Origin: a virus
DNA: 40,519 nt
Strand: one strand, 5' to 3'
Virus record (IMG/VR): IMGVR_UViG_3300033146_001170
Span: 1 to 40,519 of that record
Part shown: positions 22,048-30,794 of the stretch, one piece after another
Numbering within the stretch: the stretch's first letter is position 1
Layout of the letters: every line of letters begins with the position of its first letter
Notes under the pieces: generated by a model
What the model saw: the letters and a program-made list of their open reading frames with translations, nothing else
Database searches by the model: none
What the model was told of the DNA's origin: nothing
Position numbers and translations under genes: made by a program

Positions 22048-22359
22048 ATGCCAGCGGTAACTAGAAATGGCGATATTTCGGTTGGCATTTGTGCTTGCTG
22101 TTGCTCCGGTTGTCCACATGTATGGGTGTCTACACATTTTAGTGGTAGTGGTAATGTGTTAGCAAATGGTAAAGGTGTAATGCGTCTAAATGATCATGGT
22201 TCTTGTACATGTCCACATTGTCCAATCTCAACTGCTGCTGTTGCTAGTTCTAATGTAATGGTTAATGGTAAAGGAGCTCATCGACTTGGTGATCTTCATG
22301 TTGTTCCTTGTGGTACTGGTACCGTTGTAACTGCAAGTCCTAATGTTATAATTAATTAA
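22048..22359 (+). CDS. PAAR-domain tail-tip protein (gp5.4-like)
   Basis: The product has 103 residues. It contains a PAAR-type pattern: MPAVTRNGD at the start, HFSGSGNVLANGKGVMRLNDHG, then NVMVNGKGAHRLGDLHVVPCG, ending ASPNVIIN. The two glycine-rich half-repeats and conserved His/Cys ligands make the sharp conical tip that, in T4, sits on gp5 as gp5.4. The N-terminal segment ICACCCSGCPH adds six cysteines, and a later CTCPHC adds three, so the metal-binding capacity is unusually large. No signal peptide; assembled in the cytoplasm with the baseplate. Confidence 0.9.
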   Translation: MPAVTRNGDISVGICACCCSGCPHVWVSTHFSGSGNVLANGKGVMRLNDHGSCTCPHCPISTAAVASSNVMVNGKGAHRLGDLHVVPCGTGTVVTASPNVIIN

Positions 22360-22371
22360 AGGAAAAAGAAG

Positions 22372-23493
22372 ATGGGTGTTATATCAATTCAAAATTCGTC
22401 GACAAGATTTTATTTAGCAGGCATTCATGAAACTCTAATCGATTGGAAGAAAATTAGAGCTTTAGTGAAGATATTAGATTCTGACATTCATGGAGCTATT
22501 ACAAAATGGGAAGATTTTAAATTACATATCGCTCCGCTTTGTACATCTGGAAATATCGCATTTATGGGATCAGCAAGTAAAGCAGATAATGTTCCAGATG
22601 AAACCATTACTCGTCCTGTTCCATTAGTTCAAGCTGCTGATGTATTTAATCTTTATAATTCTGCTTTAAATAACGGTTTCATCTTAAACGAAAATAAAGT
22701 TTGGATTCCCACAAATGAAGATCCAATTATATACGATCAAGAATTACAACAAGCATTAGGGAATTGGTATTGTGTTGCTGATTTTTTTGTTCAAATTTTA
22801 GATCTTTTATATTTAATTGGTAATTTAAAATCTTTTTGTTCTGAATATTCTTCAATATATAAATTACCTGATATTAATCATGTTGGTGGTGGTTCGGGTG
22901 TTGTTTTGGTTAGTAGAACACCAGGGCAATTAATTCAAATGTTTCCTAATACAAATGCTTATATATCAAGTAAAGCTGAATGGACTCATCTCGATACAAA
23001 AAGAATCTATGAAGTTTTAGATAATGAATATTTTTATTGGGTTTCTAGAATGGAGATCGAATATATACAAGAAGATCCATTATTAGATTTTACAATAGGT
23101 TCATCAAAAGCGAATAATTTTAGTGTATGTGAAGCTCAATATGATGAAAATACAGGTGAGTTTATAAATTGCGCACCAATATCTGATCCTAGTTCTGTTG
23201 AAGCCCCAAATTTTATTTTTAATACTATCGATCAAGATAGAACTATCGATACTGATATTTTCATTGGTTTAAATTTTTCATCATATACTACAGGTGATGG
23301 TTCTAGAGTTGAATTACCTTTAACAGATAATGCGCCTCATTGGATTTGGAAATCTAATGAGGCTAATCAATTTGGTATTGTTGTAGTAGATCCAACAACA
23401 GACCCACAAGATCCTGCTAATCCAGATGAATGGGTACCAAATACATTCTTAAATATTGCATTATATTTAAGAGTTTTAAGGGATGATCGATGA
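22372..23493 (+). CDS. Large hypothetical virion-block protein
   Basis: The product has 373 residues and starts behind AAAGGAAAAAGAAG. It is beta-rich, with segments such as HVGGGSGVVLVSRTPGQLIQMF and YEVLDNEYFYWVSRMEIEYI and a C-terminal domain ending NTFLNIALYLRVLRD. No named family is recognised. Placed between a PAAR protein and a membrane protein in the virion block, it may be part of the baseplate or a fibre, but no motif proves it. The 3' end overlaps the next start by 4 bases (ATGA). Confidence 0.7.
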   Translation: MGVISIQNSSTRFYLAGIHETLIDWKKIRALVKILDSDIHGAITKWEDFKLHIAPLCTSGNIAFMGSASKADNVPDETITRPVPLVQAADVFNLYNSALNNGFILNENKVWIPTNEDPIIYDQELQQALGNWYCVADFFVQILDLLYLIGNLKSFCSEYSSIYKLPDINHVGGGSGVVLVSRTPGQLIQMFPNTNAYISSKAEWTHLDTKRIYEVLDNEYFYWVSRMEIEYIQEDPLLDFTIGSSKANNFSVCEAQYDENTGEFINCAPISDPSSVEAPNFIFNTIDQDRTIDTDIFIGLNFSSYTTGDGSRVELPLTDNAPHWIWKSNEANQFGIVVVDPTTDPQDPANPDEWVPNTFLNIALYLRVLRDDR

Positions 23494-23759
23494 AAGTTAT
23501 AAATTTATTATGTGAATTTAAAGAAGAAAAAGACGAAAACGGAAATCTTCAAGTTCAAAATTATGTAAGTATGGGAAGATTATGTTTTTGGATTACGTTC
23601 GCTTTTATGATTTATTTTTGGTTTTGTACAGAAAAAAGTGAAGCTCCCGAAACACTATATGATGTGTTTTATTTAATGGTGCTTTATAATTTCTTCAAGA
23701 AACCTTTAGATATGATGAAAGCTGGAGATTTCAAAGAAGTATTTGGACGTAAAAAATAA
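23490..23759 (+). CDS. Small two-span membrane protein (holin-like candidate)
   Basis: The product has 89 residues. Two hydrophobic segments at about residues 28-45 (MGRLCFWITFAFMIYFWF) and 57-70 (YDVFYLMVLYNFF), with charged ends (EEKDENG, then KEVFGRKK), fit a small two-span inner-membrane protein. Phage holins have this layout, but so do several conserved phage membrane proteins with an SMGRL...W-like first span, which I recall from other genomes. Function is therefore left open. Confidence 0.65.
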   Translation: MKVINLLCEFKEEKDENGNLQVQNYVSMGRLCFWITFAFMIYFWFCTEKSEAPETLYDVFYLMVLYNFFKKPLDMMKAGDFKEVFGRKK

Positions 23760-23760
23760 C

Positions 23761-23789
23761 TTGATATTTCATTATTTTTTTGTTATAAT
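23761..23789 (+). promoter_or_regulatory. sigma70-like promoter of the nuclease gene
   Basis: TTGATA at 23761-23766, a 17-base spacer and TATAAT at 23784-23789. It is a sigma70-type signal inside the virion region, immediately after the membrane-protein stop, and drives the nuclease gene at 23823. Confidence 0.7.
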
Positions 23790-23822
23790 TAAAAGTAAAC
23801 AAATAATGAATGGAGTATCAAA

Positions 23823-24530
23823 TTGAAATTTTCACCATATTCACATACTAAAATCGAAACTTATTATCAATGTCCTAAAGCCTTTGAATATAAATATATA
23901 CAGAAATTAAAAATTTCTATTGATCCAAGGTTTTTTGAAAAAGGACAATATTATCACTCTGTTTTGGAACATTATCCAAATGAGATTGATTTTAAATTTA
24001 AATACACCGAAGAACACGAACAAGAATTATTTAAAAAAAATATTGAACGTTTTATTGCTAATGATCATGTTCAAGAATTATTAAATAATAAATTCGCTGC
24101 TGAATTAGAATTTAAATTTGATGAAGATTTAAATATTACTGATATAATCAAATGGAATTCACATTTATATGGTTTTATTGATTTTATCGGTAAAGATGAT
24201 GATATCTATATAGTTGATTGGAAATCTAAAGATCATGGTGATAAATATCCAACTAATAAAAAACAATTACAAATGTATGCAGCGTGGATATTTAAAGCGA
24301 GACCTAGATTACAAAAAATAAAATGTGAATTCGCATATATTGAAAATATCACATTTGATACATTTGAATATACTCGGAAAGATGGAGAACAATTTATACA
24401 AGATATTAATAAAAGAATTCAATTAATTGAATCAGATGTATCATTTAAAAAAGATGTCAAAAAATCTTGTACAAAATGTGATTATTTTAATGTATGTAAA
24501 CCATTTAATGTGAATCTTAAAAGGAATTAA
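23823..24530 (+). CDS. Cas4/RecB-like PD-(D/E)XK nuclease with iron-sulfur cysteines
   Basis: The product has 235 residues and starts with TTG at 23823, well spaced from GGAG (23812-23815); the nearby ATG runs into a stop. YYQCPKAF (C17) and the C-terminal SCTKCDYFNVC (C216, C219, C225) form the 4Fe-4S cysteine set of Cas4/AddB-type nucleases. D120, D132-W-K134 (the DxK box) and Q148 give the metal-dependent active site. Cas4-like enzymes degrade DNA ends. The enzyme has its own sigma70 promoter, unlike its late neighbours, so an earlier role in recombination, host DNA degradation or DNA maturation is possible. Confidence 0.85.
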   Translation: MKFSPYSHTKIETYYQCPKAFEYKYIQKLKISIDPRFFEKGQYYHSVLEHYPNEIDFKFKYTEEHEQELFKKNIERFIANDHVQELLNNKFAAELEFKFDEDLNITDIIKWNSHLYGFIDFIGKDDDIYIVDWKSKDHGDKYPTNKKQLQMYAAWIFKARPRLQKIKCEFAYIENITFDTFEYTRKDGEQFIQDINKRIQLIESDVSFKKDVKKSCTKCDYFNVCKPFNVNLKRN

Positions 24531-25114
24531 TGATGAGTAGACCATTATACCAAGTTCATTACCCTAAAATAGGTAAAGTAACGATCAAAATTAATAATGT
24601 TATTATGAAATATAATCATAATGATATTGTAGAAGAGCAATCTTTCTTTGTTAAATATCCTCATATTTTTAAAGCGAGACCCGATTTAGATGATATTCCT
24701 GTAGCTGTTGCTACACCTAAAGAAAAGAAATTGGAAGAAGAAGAAGAATTCGTTCCAGTCGAAATTAACAAACCTTCAACACCAAAACCTATTGAAGATA
24801 TTCAAGAGCCAGAACCTGTTGATCCTGTTGAACCTCCTGTTCATGAAGAACTTAAAGAAGAAATTCCAATTCCAACACCAACACCTAAATCAGAAGTTGA
24901 AGGTTTAAACGAAATTCCGATCGAAGATCTAAGTAAAGAAATAGAAGAATTAGATTTAGATAAAGAGCCTGAATATACTATTGAACAAGCAGGTAAAGGT
25001 TGGTATCGTGTTTTAGATGAAAATGGAGATCAAGTATTTCCTAAAGATAAATCAAAAAAATGTCGAAAGAAAGCAGCAGAAAAATTTATATCCAATGAAA
25101 GGGATGAACAATGA
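24530..25114 (+). CDS. Acidic, proline-rich protein with C-terminal GWYxV module
   Basis: The product has 194 residues. The N-terminal strand-rich part (KIGKVTIKINNVIMKYNHNDIVEE) is followed by a long Pro/Glu-rich low-complexity linker (repeated EPVDPVEPP and IPTPTPKS-type stretches). The C-terminal module EQAGKGWYRVLDENGDQVF, then CRKKAAEKFI, is shared with the next protein. Gene position just before gp13 suggests a neck or head-associated virion protein, but this is not established. The A of its start overlaps the previous stop. Confidence 0.7.
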   Translation: MMSRPLYQVHYPKIGKVTIKINNVIMKYNHNDIVEEQSFFVKYPHIFKARPDLDDIPVAVATPKEKKLEEEEEFVPVEINKPSTPKPIEDIQEPEPVDPVEPPVHEELKEEIPIPTPTPKSEVEGLNEIPIEDLSKEIEELDLDKEPEYTIEQAGKGWYRVLDENGDQVFPKDKSKKCRKKAAEKFISNERDEQ

Positions 25115-25671
25115 GAGTACAAGTAATTAAACCTGTTAATATTTTACATAAAGGTAAAAAATATGGTTTGGGCGCTATTATTGAAGATTATGAAGGCGAT
25201 CTAAATACATATGTTAGACCTGTTGGAGTATCAAAACCCCAACCTAAACCAGAACCAAAAAAAGTTAAAAAAGATGATGCGATTATGGAAACTTCATATG
25301 TTGAACCAGATCCAATCAAAATCACACCAGAAGGTACTGAAGTTTTAGCAACATTTTCGCCAGATGTTGAACTTTCACCTAATGCAATTAAAGCAAAAAT
25401 TGCTGAAGTAGAACGTGCTAAACCTAAAAAAATTAAATTAGAAGATGCTGAACAATCTAAAGATGATACTAAAGAAGTACAACCCACAAAAGAAATCGAA
25501 GAACCTAGCAAAGAAGAAGCATTAGAAAAAGAATATAATGTTGTTGAAGTTGGTCGTGGTTGGTACGAAGTTCAAGATGGCACTGGTAATGTTGTTTCAG
25601 AAAAGAAAATGCGTCGTGATGATGCAGAAGCACTTAGAGAAGAACTTTACGCTTACTTGGCGCTTAATTAG
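25111..25671 (+). CDS. Charged protein with N-terminal KOW-like strand and GWYxV module
   Basis: The product has 186 residues and overlaps the previous gene by 4 bases (ATGA). The N-terminus (MRVQVIKPVNILHKGKKYGLGAIIE) reads as a small barrel, followed by a Lys/Pro/Glu-rich linker. The C-terminal segment EVGRGWYEVQDGTGNVV, then RRDDAEALREEL, pairs with the module of the upstream protein. The N-terminal parts of both proteins also start with a K-basic strand. It is probably a paralogue; likely virion-associated from its place before the neck genes. Confidence 0.7.
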   Translation: MRVQVIKPVNILHKGKKYGLGAIIEDYEGDLNTYVRPVGVSKPQPKPEPKKVKKDDAIMETSYVEPDPIKITPEGTEVLATFSPDVELSPNAIKAKIAEVERAKPKKIKLEDAEQSKDDTKEVQPTKEIEEPSKEEALEKEYNVVEVGRGWYEVQDGTGNVVSEKKMRRDDAEALREELYAYLALN

Positions 25672-25680
25672 GAAACTATC

Positions 25681-26472
25681 ATGGCTAAACCAAATTATAA
25701 TACTCGACGTGGATTGAAAGATTATGTCCTTCGTAATTTAGGTCATCCTGTTATTAATGTTGAATTAGATGATCTACAAATGGACGATTTTATCAATACC
25801 GCTATCGAAGAATTTTTACCTTATTGTGATGATGGACACGAAAAACGATTTAAAGTCCTTCAATTAGAATGCGGTAAACTTTCTTATACAATGACAGATG
25901 ATGTTTATTCTGTTTTGGGATTGTATCAATCTAATTATTTAGATTATTCTCCAGCCCCTTCTGATTTATTCAGTATTAACCAATATATGGCTAATGATAT
26001 GATGATTGGTGGATTGGGTAAAATGGATATTCTTTCATTAGAATTAGTTCAAGAACAAATTTCCACTTTAGGTGTTGTATTTGGTAAAAGGATCGAATTT
26101 GAATATAATGAAATCACCAAAGAATTATATTTACATGCTGATCCCAAAACACAAACATATTTTAACGATTTAGGTTCAGATAATCTTTTAGTTTTTATGG
26201 AATATTATAAAAAACTAAATTATGAATTATTTAATGATGATGAAGAAAATCCACTTTATGGTCATTATTGGATTCAACAAATTTGTGTTGCTTATGGGCG
26301 TATTCAATGGGCAATGAATTTAATGAAATATAATGGTTCAACTTTACCTAATGGTATGACATTAAATCCAGAAGCTCAATTACAAAAAGGTCAAGATTCG
26401 GTTGAAACATTAATGAGGCAATTACATGAAGATAATAAATTTAGTGATCCAGTAGATTTTTTTATTGGTTAA
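25681..26472 (+). CDS. 13: Neck protein (gp13-like)
   Basis: The product has 263 residues (T4 gp13 has 309). MAKPNYNTRRGLKDYVLRNLGHPVINVELDD is the conserved start of T4-type gp13 neck proteins, followed by ...FINTAIEEFLPYCDDGH. With gp14 it completes the head after DNA packaging and forms the neck to which the tail attaches. Here it starts 10 bases after the preceding virion protein gene, behind TTAGGAAAC. The strong terminator at 26495 follows its stop, which separates gp13 from gp14 transcription. Confidence 0.9.
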   Translation: MAKPNYNTRRGLKDYVLRNLGHPVINVELDDLQMDDFINTAIEEFLPYCDDGHEKRFKVLQLECGKLSYTMTDDVYSVLGLYQSNYLDYSPAPSDLFSINQYMANDMMIGGLGKMDILSLELVQEQISTLGVVFGKRIEFEYNEITKELYLHADPKTQTYFNDLGSDNLLVFMEYYKKLNYELFNDDEENPLYGHYWIQQICVAYGRIQWAMNLMKYNGSTLPNGMTLNPEAQLQKGQDSVETLMRQLHEDNKFSDPVDFFIG

Positions 26473-26494
26473 ATTTATTTAATGCTTTTAATTT

Positions 26495-26529
26495 AAAAGG
26501 GAATTACTTTTTAATGGTAATTCCCTTTT
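26495..26529 (+). terminator. Strong intrinsic terminator after gp13
   Basis: AAAAGGGAATTAC (26495-26507) pairs with GTAATTCCCTTTT (26517-26529) as a 13-bp stem with a 9-base loop, followed by a T run. It ends the upstream operon, and a late promoter begins 9 bases later. Confidence 0.9.
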
Positions 26530-26537
26530 TTATTCTT

Positions 26538-26545
26538 TATAAATA
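26538..26545 (+). promoter_or_regulatory. T4-type late promoter TATAAATA before gp14
   Basis: An exact TATAAATA sits just after the terminator and 50 bases ahead of gp14, in an intergenic gap. This is the typical place for a late-gene start. Confidence 0.82.
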
Positions 26546-26594
26546 TAATAATAAAGGAAGATAAATTTCGTTAAATGTTTAATTAGGAAATATC

Positions 26595-27287
26595 ATGGGA
26601 CAATTTAGAAGACCATCATATGGAAAAGGATCTCATCCTTTCCGTATGAATCAACAATTACCAACTCCAGATATTGAACTTTTCAAAGATTTATTTGAAG
26701 AAGGTGTTCAATTACATGGAGATCCTTTAATCTATATTCAAAAAGAATTTGCTGAGGCTGAACCAACATTTGGTGAACATTTAGTAGAAACAATGAGAGA
26801 TGTTTATCATTTGTATGGTTTTATTGAGCAAACTGAAGGATGGGAAGGTACAGGAGAAATGTTCTCTAAATTTGGAATCAGATCTATGGACGATATGACG
26901 ATCCATGTTCCAAAAAATACATTTTATGATCTTGGATTTCAACCTAAAATTGGTGATATAATTTATCATGTTGTAACTAAAAAATTATGGGAAATCGAAG
27001 ATACTAAAGATGACAAAGATTATTCATTTCACCCATTAGGTCAACATGTAGCATATATTTTAGGTTGTAAATCTTATCGTTTCGACCATATTGAAGCTGG
27101 TGAAGAATTTACCCAATCTGAAGATGAACATATTCAAACAATTAATGAAGTTTTATTTGGTGATGGTTCTGTACATGAGAACGCTCATGATTTTGAAATT
27201 GAAGAGAAAAACGATAAATTAGATACTGAAATTATTGATCAGGATATCTTAGATGATTCTGAAGATGATCCATTAGGGTTTGGCTAA
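26595..27287 (+). CDS. 14: Neck protein (gp14-like)
   Basis: The product has 230 residues (T4 gp14 has 256). The N-terminal half contains LFKDLFEEGVQLHGDPLIYIQKEF, equivalent to the conserved T4-type 'alpha helix then Y-x-P/Q-R/K' segment of gp14, and FYDLGFQPKIGDIIYHVVTKKLWEI follows. The C-terminus is acidic (EDDPLGFG). Together with gp13 it forms the neck. The last base overlaps gp15's ATG (TAATG). It belongs to the transcript starting at the late promoter 26538. Confidence 0.88.
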   Translation: MGQFRRPSYGKGSHPFRMNQQLPTPDIELFKDLFEEGVQLHGDPLIYIQKEFAEAEPTFGEHLVETMRDVYHLYGFIEQTEGWEGTGEMFSKFGIRSMDDMTIHVPKNTFYDLGFQPKIGDIIYHVVTKKLWEIEDTKDDKDYSFHPLGQHVAYILGCKSYRFDHIEAGEEFTQSEDEHIQTINEVLFGDGSVHENAHDFEIEEKNDKLDTEIIDQDILDDSEDDPLGFG

Positions 27288-28393
27288 TGCAATATTTTGC
27301 ACACAGAAATATAATTCGTAAATCTGTCATTTCATTTATGACATTATTTGATAAGATTTGGATTGAAAAATATAGATCAGATGGAACAACAAAATTATTT
27401 CGTGTTCCTATCCAATTTGCAAACCGAGAAAAATGGTTACAACAAATTCAATCTAAAGTCCATTTTGCTGGTAACCATGACGGTTTTCATAATAATGCGC
27501 GTTTTGAAATTGATATGATCTTTCCACGAATCTCCGCAAATATAACTTCTCTTAGTTACGACACAATGAGAAAAGTTGGAAAAACTAATAAAATATTTGC
27601 TTGTGAAGATTGCACATTAAACGATTTAAAAGTTGATTCTTCATTCGCTCCCGCTCCTTGGAATCTTGAATTTGAATTAGCTGTTATTTCTAAAAATATG
27701 GATGACGGTCTACAAATTATTGAACAAATTGTTCCATTTTTTCAACCATCATTATCAGTTAATATTAAATATATTGAAGGATTTGCTTCTGATTCAGTAC
27801 CTATTATTTTAGATTCAGTAACACCAACACATGATGAAGATTTAGATGCTGATGTTGATCGTAATTTTATTTGGATTTTAACATTCAGAATGAAGATTAA
27901 TTTTCATACACCAAAACGTATTGTTGGTCGTATTGATGACGTAATAATGAATTTACACCCAAACGAAAAAGGCGCAGAACACGATCAATTAACTCAATAT
28001 CAACTTAATGCAAATAAATTAGAAAATATTAATGAATTTAATGATGTATTTGCATTGATATTTGATAGAGCAAATAAAACAGTTAAAATTCAAACTCGTT
28101 CTGAAGATGAAATTAAAACATTTATTAAAAGTTATCATGATACTGAATATGAAGTATTATTAGTAACTTCAGAAGGTGATTTTGATTATACTGCAGATGA
28201 ATTTTACATGACTGATTTAGCTGGAACAACCACATATCTTGTTAATGCTGATTATAATATTATTTCTATCAAAACATCAACAGCCGATGCAGCAATTGGT
28301 GCTCCACAAGTTGTACAATTTCAAGAAAAAACAACTGGAACTATATTTAATATGGCTATTTCAGATACAGGAGATCTAGAGATATCTCAATAA
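27287..28393 (+). CDS. 15: Tail sheath stabiliser / tail terminator (gp15-like)
   Basis: The product has 368 residues, longer than T4 gp15 (272). The N-terminal half matches the family: FMTLFDKIWIEKYRSDG, then FRVPIQFANREKWL, the 'IFPRIS...YD..RK' signature, and a beta core. The extra residues at the C-terminus (about 250-368) form an added beta-rich domain of unknown role (TSEGDFDYTADEFYMTDLAG). gp15 caps the top of the tail tube and sheath, and connects to the neck. It is coupled to gp14 by TAATG and followed 10 bases later by gp16. Confidence 0.85.
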   Translation: MQYFAHRNIIRKSVISFMTLFDKIWIEKYRSDGTTKLFRVPIQFANREKWLQQIQSKVHFAGNHDGFHNNARFEIDMIFPRISANITSLSYDTMRKVGKTNKIFACEDCTLNDLKVDSSFAPAPWNLEFELAVISKNMDDGLQIIEQIVPFFQPSLSVNIKYIEGFASDSVPIILDSVTPTHDEDLDADVDRNFIWILTFRMKINFHTPKRIVGRIDDVIMNLHPNEKGAEHDQLTQYQLNANKLENINEFNDVFALIFDRANKTVKIQTRSEDEIKTFIKSYHDTEYEVLLVTSEGDFDYTADEFYMTDLAGTTTYLVNADYNIISIKTSTADAAIGAPQVVQFQEKTTGTIFNMAISDTGDLEISQ

Positions 28394-28403
28394 GGAATGA
28401 ATA

Positions 28404-28985
28404 ATGTCAAATAAAGATAAATTAAAGAAATTACATGAAAAATTTAATCTTGCTGAAGAAACTGTAAATCAAATGACAGAAGCGATAGAAGTATTTACAG
28501 AAGATTCTGACGATCTTAGTGCATTAGAAGTCACTGAGATTCAAGAACCTGGGAAACATTTACCTACCGATTTAGATTCTTTCGAAGAAGTATTTACCTT
28601 AGATTTATTAAAACAAGATTTTATGGCTATGAGAAATAATATCTTAGCTGTTATAAATAGAGGTCAAACTATTTTAGAAGAAACTGGTTCATTAGATATT
28701 GGAGATATGAAAGCATCTCAATTAGAAGCACTTTCTAGTTTACAACGATCTACAGGTGAAAATATTAAATTATTAATGGGAATTTATAAAGATATAATTG
28801 CTGTTGAGAAAGATAAATATGTTTTATTAAGGGGTCTAAATCAAGAGAATCTTGGTTCTACTGGACAAGCTCCAATTAATGTAACCCAAGGTGGGACACT
28901 CACCCAAAATGTGATTGTAGCGGGTGGTACACACGATATCTTACGCCTAATGGAAGATGCACAAAAAGAAAATAAAGAAGGTTAA
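28404..28985 (+). CDS. 16: Small terminase subunit (gp16-like)
   Basis: The product has 193 residues (T4 gp16 has 164). It is helical throughout, with the central coiled-coil FEEVFTLDLLKQDFMAMRNNI, then ILEETGSLDIGDMKASQLEALSSLQRSTGENIKLLMGIYKDI, conserved in T4-type small terminases. It forms a ring that stimulates the gp17 ATPase and aids recognition of the DNA to be packaged. gp17 begins 3 bases after its stop. The position between gp15 and gp17 is the T4 order. Confidence 0.9.
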   Translation: MSNKDKLKKLHEKFNLAEETVNQMTEAIEVFTEDSDDLSALEVTEIQEPGKHLPTDLDSFEEVFTLDLLKQDFMAMRNNILAVINRGQTILEETGSLDIGDMKASQLEALSSLQRSTGENIKLLMGIYKDIIAVEKDKYVLLRGLNQENLGSTGQAPINVTQGGTLTQNVIVAGGTHDILRLMEDAQKENKEG

Positions 28986-28988
28986 TTA

Positions 28989-30668
28989 ATGGCAACAAAG
29001 GTTGAATGGGATATACCAGATATTCTTATTGATGTCGATGGTAATGATTCAATTTATTATGAAAATAATAAAAACTTAAAGAAATCAGACGTACAATTAC
29101 CATATACTGAAGAACATTTTAAAGAATTCATAAAGTGTAAAAACGATGTATTCTATTTTGCTGAAAAATATTACCATATCCGTGATTTGGATAAAGGTAT
29201 TTTAAAAATTAAATTACGTGATTATCAGAAAACAATGCTTAAATCTTTTACTGATAACCGTAATACAATTGTGAATGCTACTCGACAATGTGGTAAATCC
29301 ACTTCTTTTGAGATTTTTGTCTGTCATTATATTTTATTCCAAGAACAAAAAGCCGTTGCTATCTTAGCTAACAAAGCAATGTCTGCTATGAATATTCTTC
29401 GTAAAGTTAAAGTAGCATATGAACTTCTACCTAAATGGCTACAATCGGGTGTAAAAACATGGAATAATAATATGATCGAATTAGAGAATGGTTGTACTGT
29501 TCTCGCAGCTGCAACATCATCAAGTGCGGTTAGATCTTATTCGATTAACTGTCTAATTATTGACGAGATGGCATTTATTCCTAATAATATTTGGACTGAA
29601 TTCTTTTCATCTGTTTATCCAACAGTTTCATCATCCAAAACATCAAAAACAATTCTTGTTTCGACACCAAATGGAATGAATCATTTTTATAGATATTGGC
29701 AAGGTGCGACAACTAAAGATCCAAATCTCAGAAACTCATTTAATCCAATATTGGTTCATTGGTCTGAAGTTCCAGGTAGAGATGAAAAATGGTATAAAGA
29801 AACTCTATCAAATATGACCCAAGAAGAATTTAATAGAGAATTTGAAGGTAAATTCTTAGGTTCTGCATTAACATTGATTAATTCTTCAACATTAGAGAAA
29901 TTATCATTTTTGCATGAGAAAAAGGATACCGAATTACATCATTTATTAAATGACCATTCTAGATTCTTAAGAGTTTTTAAGAAGGTGAAAAAAACCCACA
30001 CATATATTATGTCTGTTGATTCTTCTAAATTAACAGAAAATTCATCTGGTGACCCAGTAGCGATTCAGATAATTGATATCACAAGATATCCATTTCAACA
30101 AGTCGCTGTATTTCAAACATATCACGATATGCATTATTTACAAATTCCTGAAATTGCATATACAATTGGTAAATATTATAATTGGGCTTATGCGTTTGTT
30201 GAAAATAATGAAATTGGACAACAGGTTGTTGATTCAATTGCTTATGATTTTGAATATGAGAATGTATTCTTTGAAAAGCCAAATATTGCTGGTTATAGAA
30301 CTACAAAGAAAACAAAACGTTTAGGATGTTCAAACTTAAAAGGTTGGATTGAACGTGGAAAATTAAAAGTAAATGACCCATTTACAATTGAAGAATTAAG
30401 TACATTTATAAAACAAAAAAATGGTTCTTTTGCTGCTGAAGAAGGTTATACAGACGATTTAGTAATGTCATTAATGGGGTGTTTATTTTTTACTACCAGA
30501 TCCGAATTTGATGCTTTTACTGATATGAAACATATGGCGAATGTATTATTTAATGAAGAGAGATTAAAAGAAATTGAAGATGCTGTAGAAGAGGATCTAC
30601 CTGCATTTGGTGTTGTTGATGATCATACAGGAATGGACGATATTAATGACACATCTTGGATGTTCTAA
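28989..30668 (+). CDS. 17: Large terminase subunit, packaging ATPase-nuclease (gp17-like)
   Basis: The product has 559 residues (T4 gp17 has 610). The ATPase has Walker A T98RQCGKST (to 105), Walker B ending in D192-E193, and the coupling motif STPNG (225-229). The RNase H-like nuclease has the acids D344 (SVDSSK), E405 (FVENNE) and D489/D490 (TDDLVMS). The enzyme drives DNA into the prohead at the portal and cuts the concatemer when the head is full. All catalytic residues are present. It is the last gene before the late promoter at 30686. Confidence 0.97.
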   Translation: MATKVEWDIPDILIDVDGNDSIYYENNKNLKKSDVQLPYTEEHFKEFIKCKNDVFYFAEKYYHIRDLDKGILKIKLRDYQKTMLKSFTDNRNTIVNATRQCGKSTSFEIFVCHYILFQEQKAVAILANKAMSAMNILRKVKVAYELLPKWLQSGVKTWNNNMIELENGCTVLAAATSSSAVRSYSINCLIIDEMAFIPNNIWTEFFSSVYPTVSSSKTSKTILVSTPNGMNHFYRYWQGATTKDPNLRNSFNPILVHWSEVPGRDEKWYKETLSNMTQEEFNREFEGKFLGSALTLINSSTLEKLSFLHEKKDTELHHLLNDHSRFLRVFKKVKKTHTYIMSVDSSKLTENSSGDPVAIQIIDITRYPFQQVAVFQTYHDMHYLQIPEIAYTIGKYYNWAYAFVENNEIGQQVVDSIAYDFEYENVFFEKPNIAGYRTTKKTKRLGCSNLKGWIERGKLKVNDPFTIEELSTFIKQKNGSFAAEEGYTDDLVMSLMGCLFFTTRSEFDAFTDMKHMANVLFNEERLKEIEDAVEEDLPAFGVVDDHTGMDDINDTSWMF

Positions 30669-30685
30669 AATAAATAAGTCAATTT

Positions 30686-30693
30686 TATAAATA
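30686..30693 (+). promoter_or_regulatory. T4-type late promoter TATAAATA before gp18
   Basis: An exact TATAAATA lies in the 126-base gap between gp17 and gp18, about 100 bases ahead of the sheath start. It probably gives the abundant sheath and tube transcripts. Confidence 0.8.
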
Positions 30694-30730
30694 ACTATAC
30701 ACGTAAAATTTAACATAATATAAATTAATT

Positions 30731-30754
30731 ATTTGAGGATATTAATGCTCAAAT
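30731..30754 (+). promoter_or_regulatory. Short perfect hairpin in the gp18 leader
   Basis: ATTTGAG (30731-30737) and CTCAAAT (30748-30754) pair over a 10-base loop, in the leader that follows the late promoter. A 32-codon frame (30745-30843) starts within it, but overlaps the gp18 gene. A role in mRNA stability or translation is possible, not shown. Confidence 0.4.
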
Positions 30755-30794
30755 TTGATTTGTATCAACCCATAACTCAATTAGGAGTAATAAG

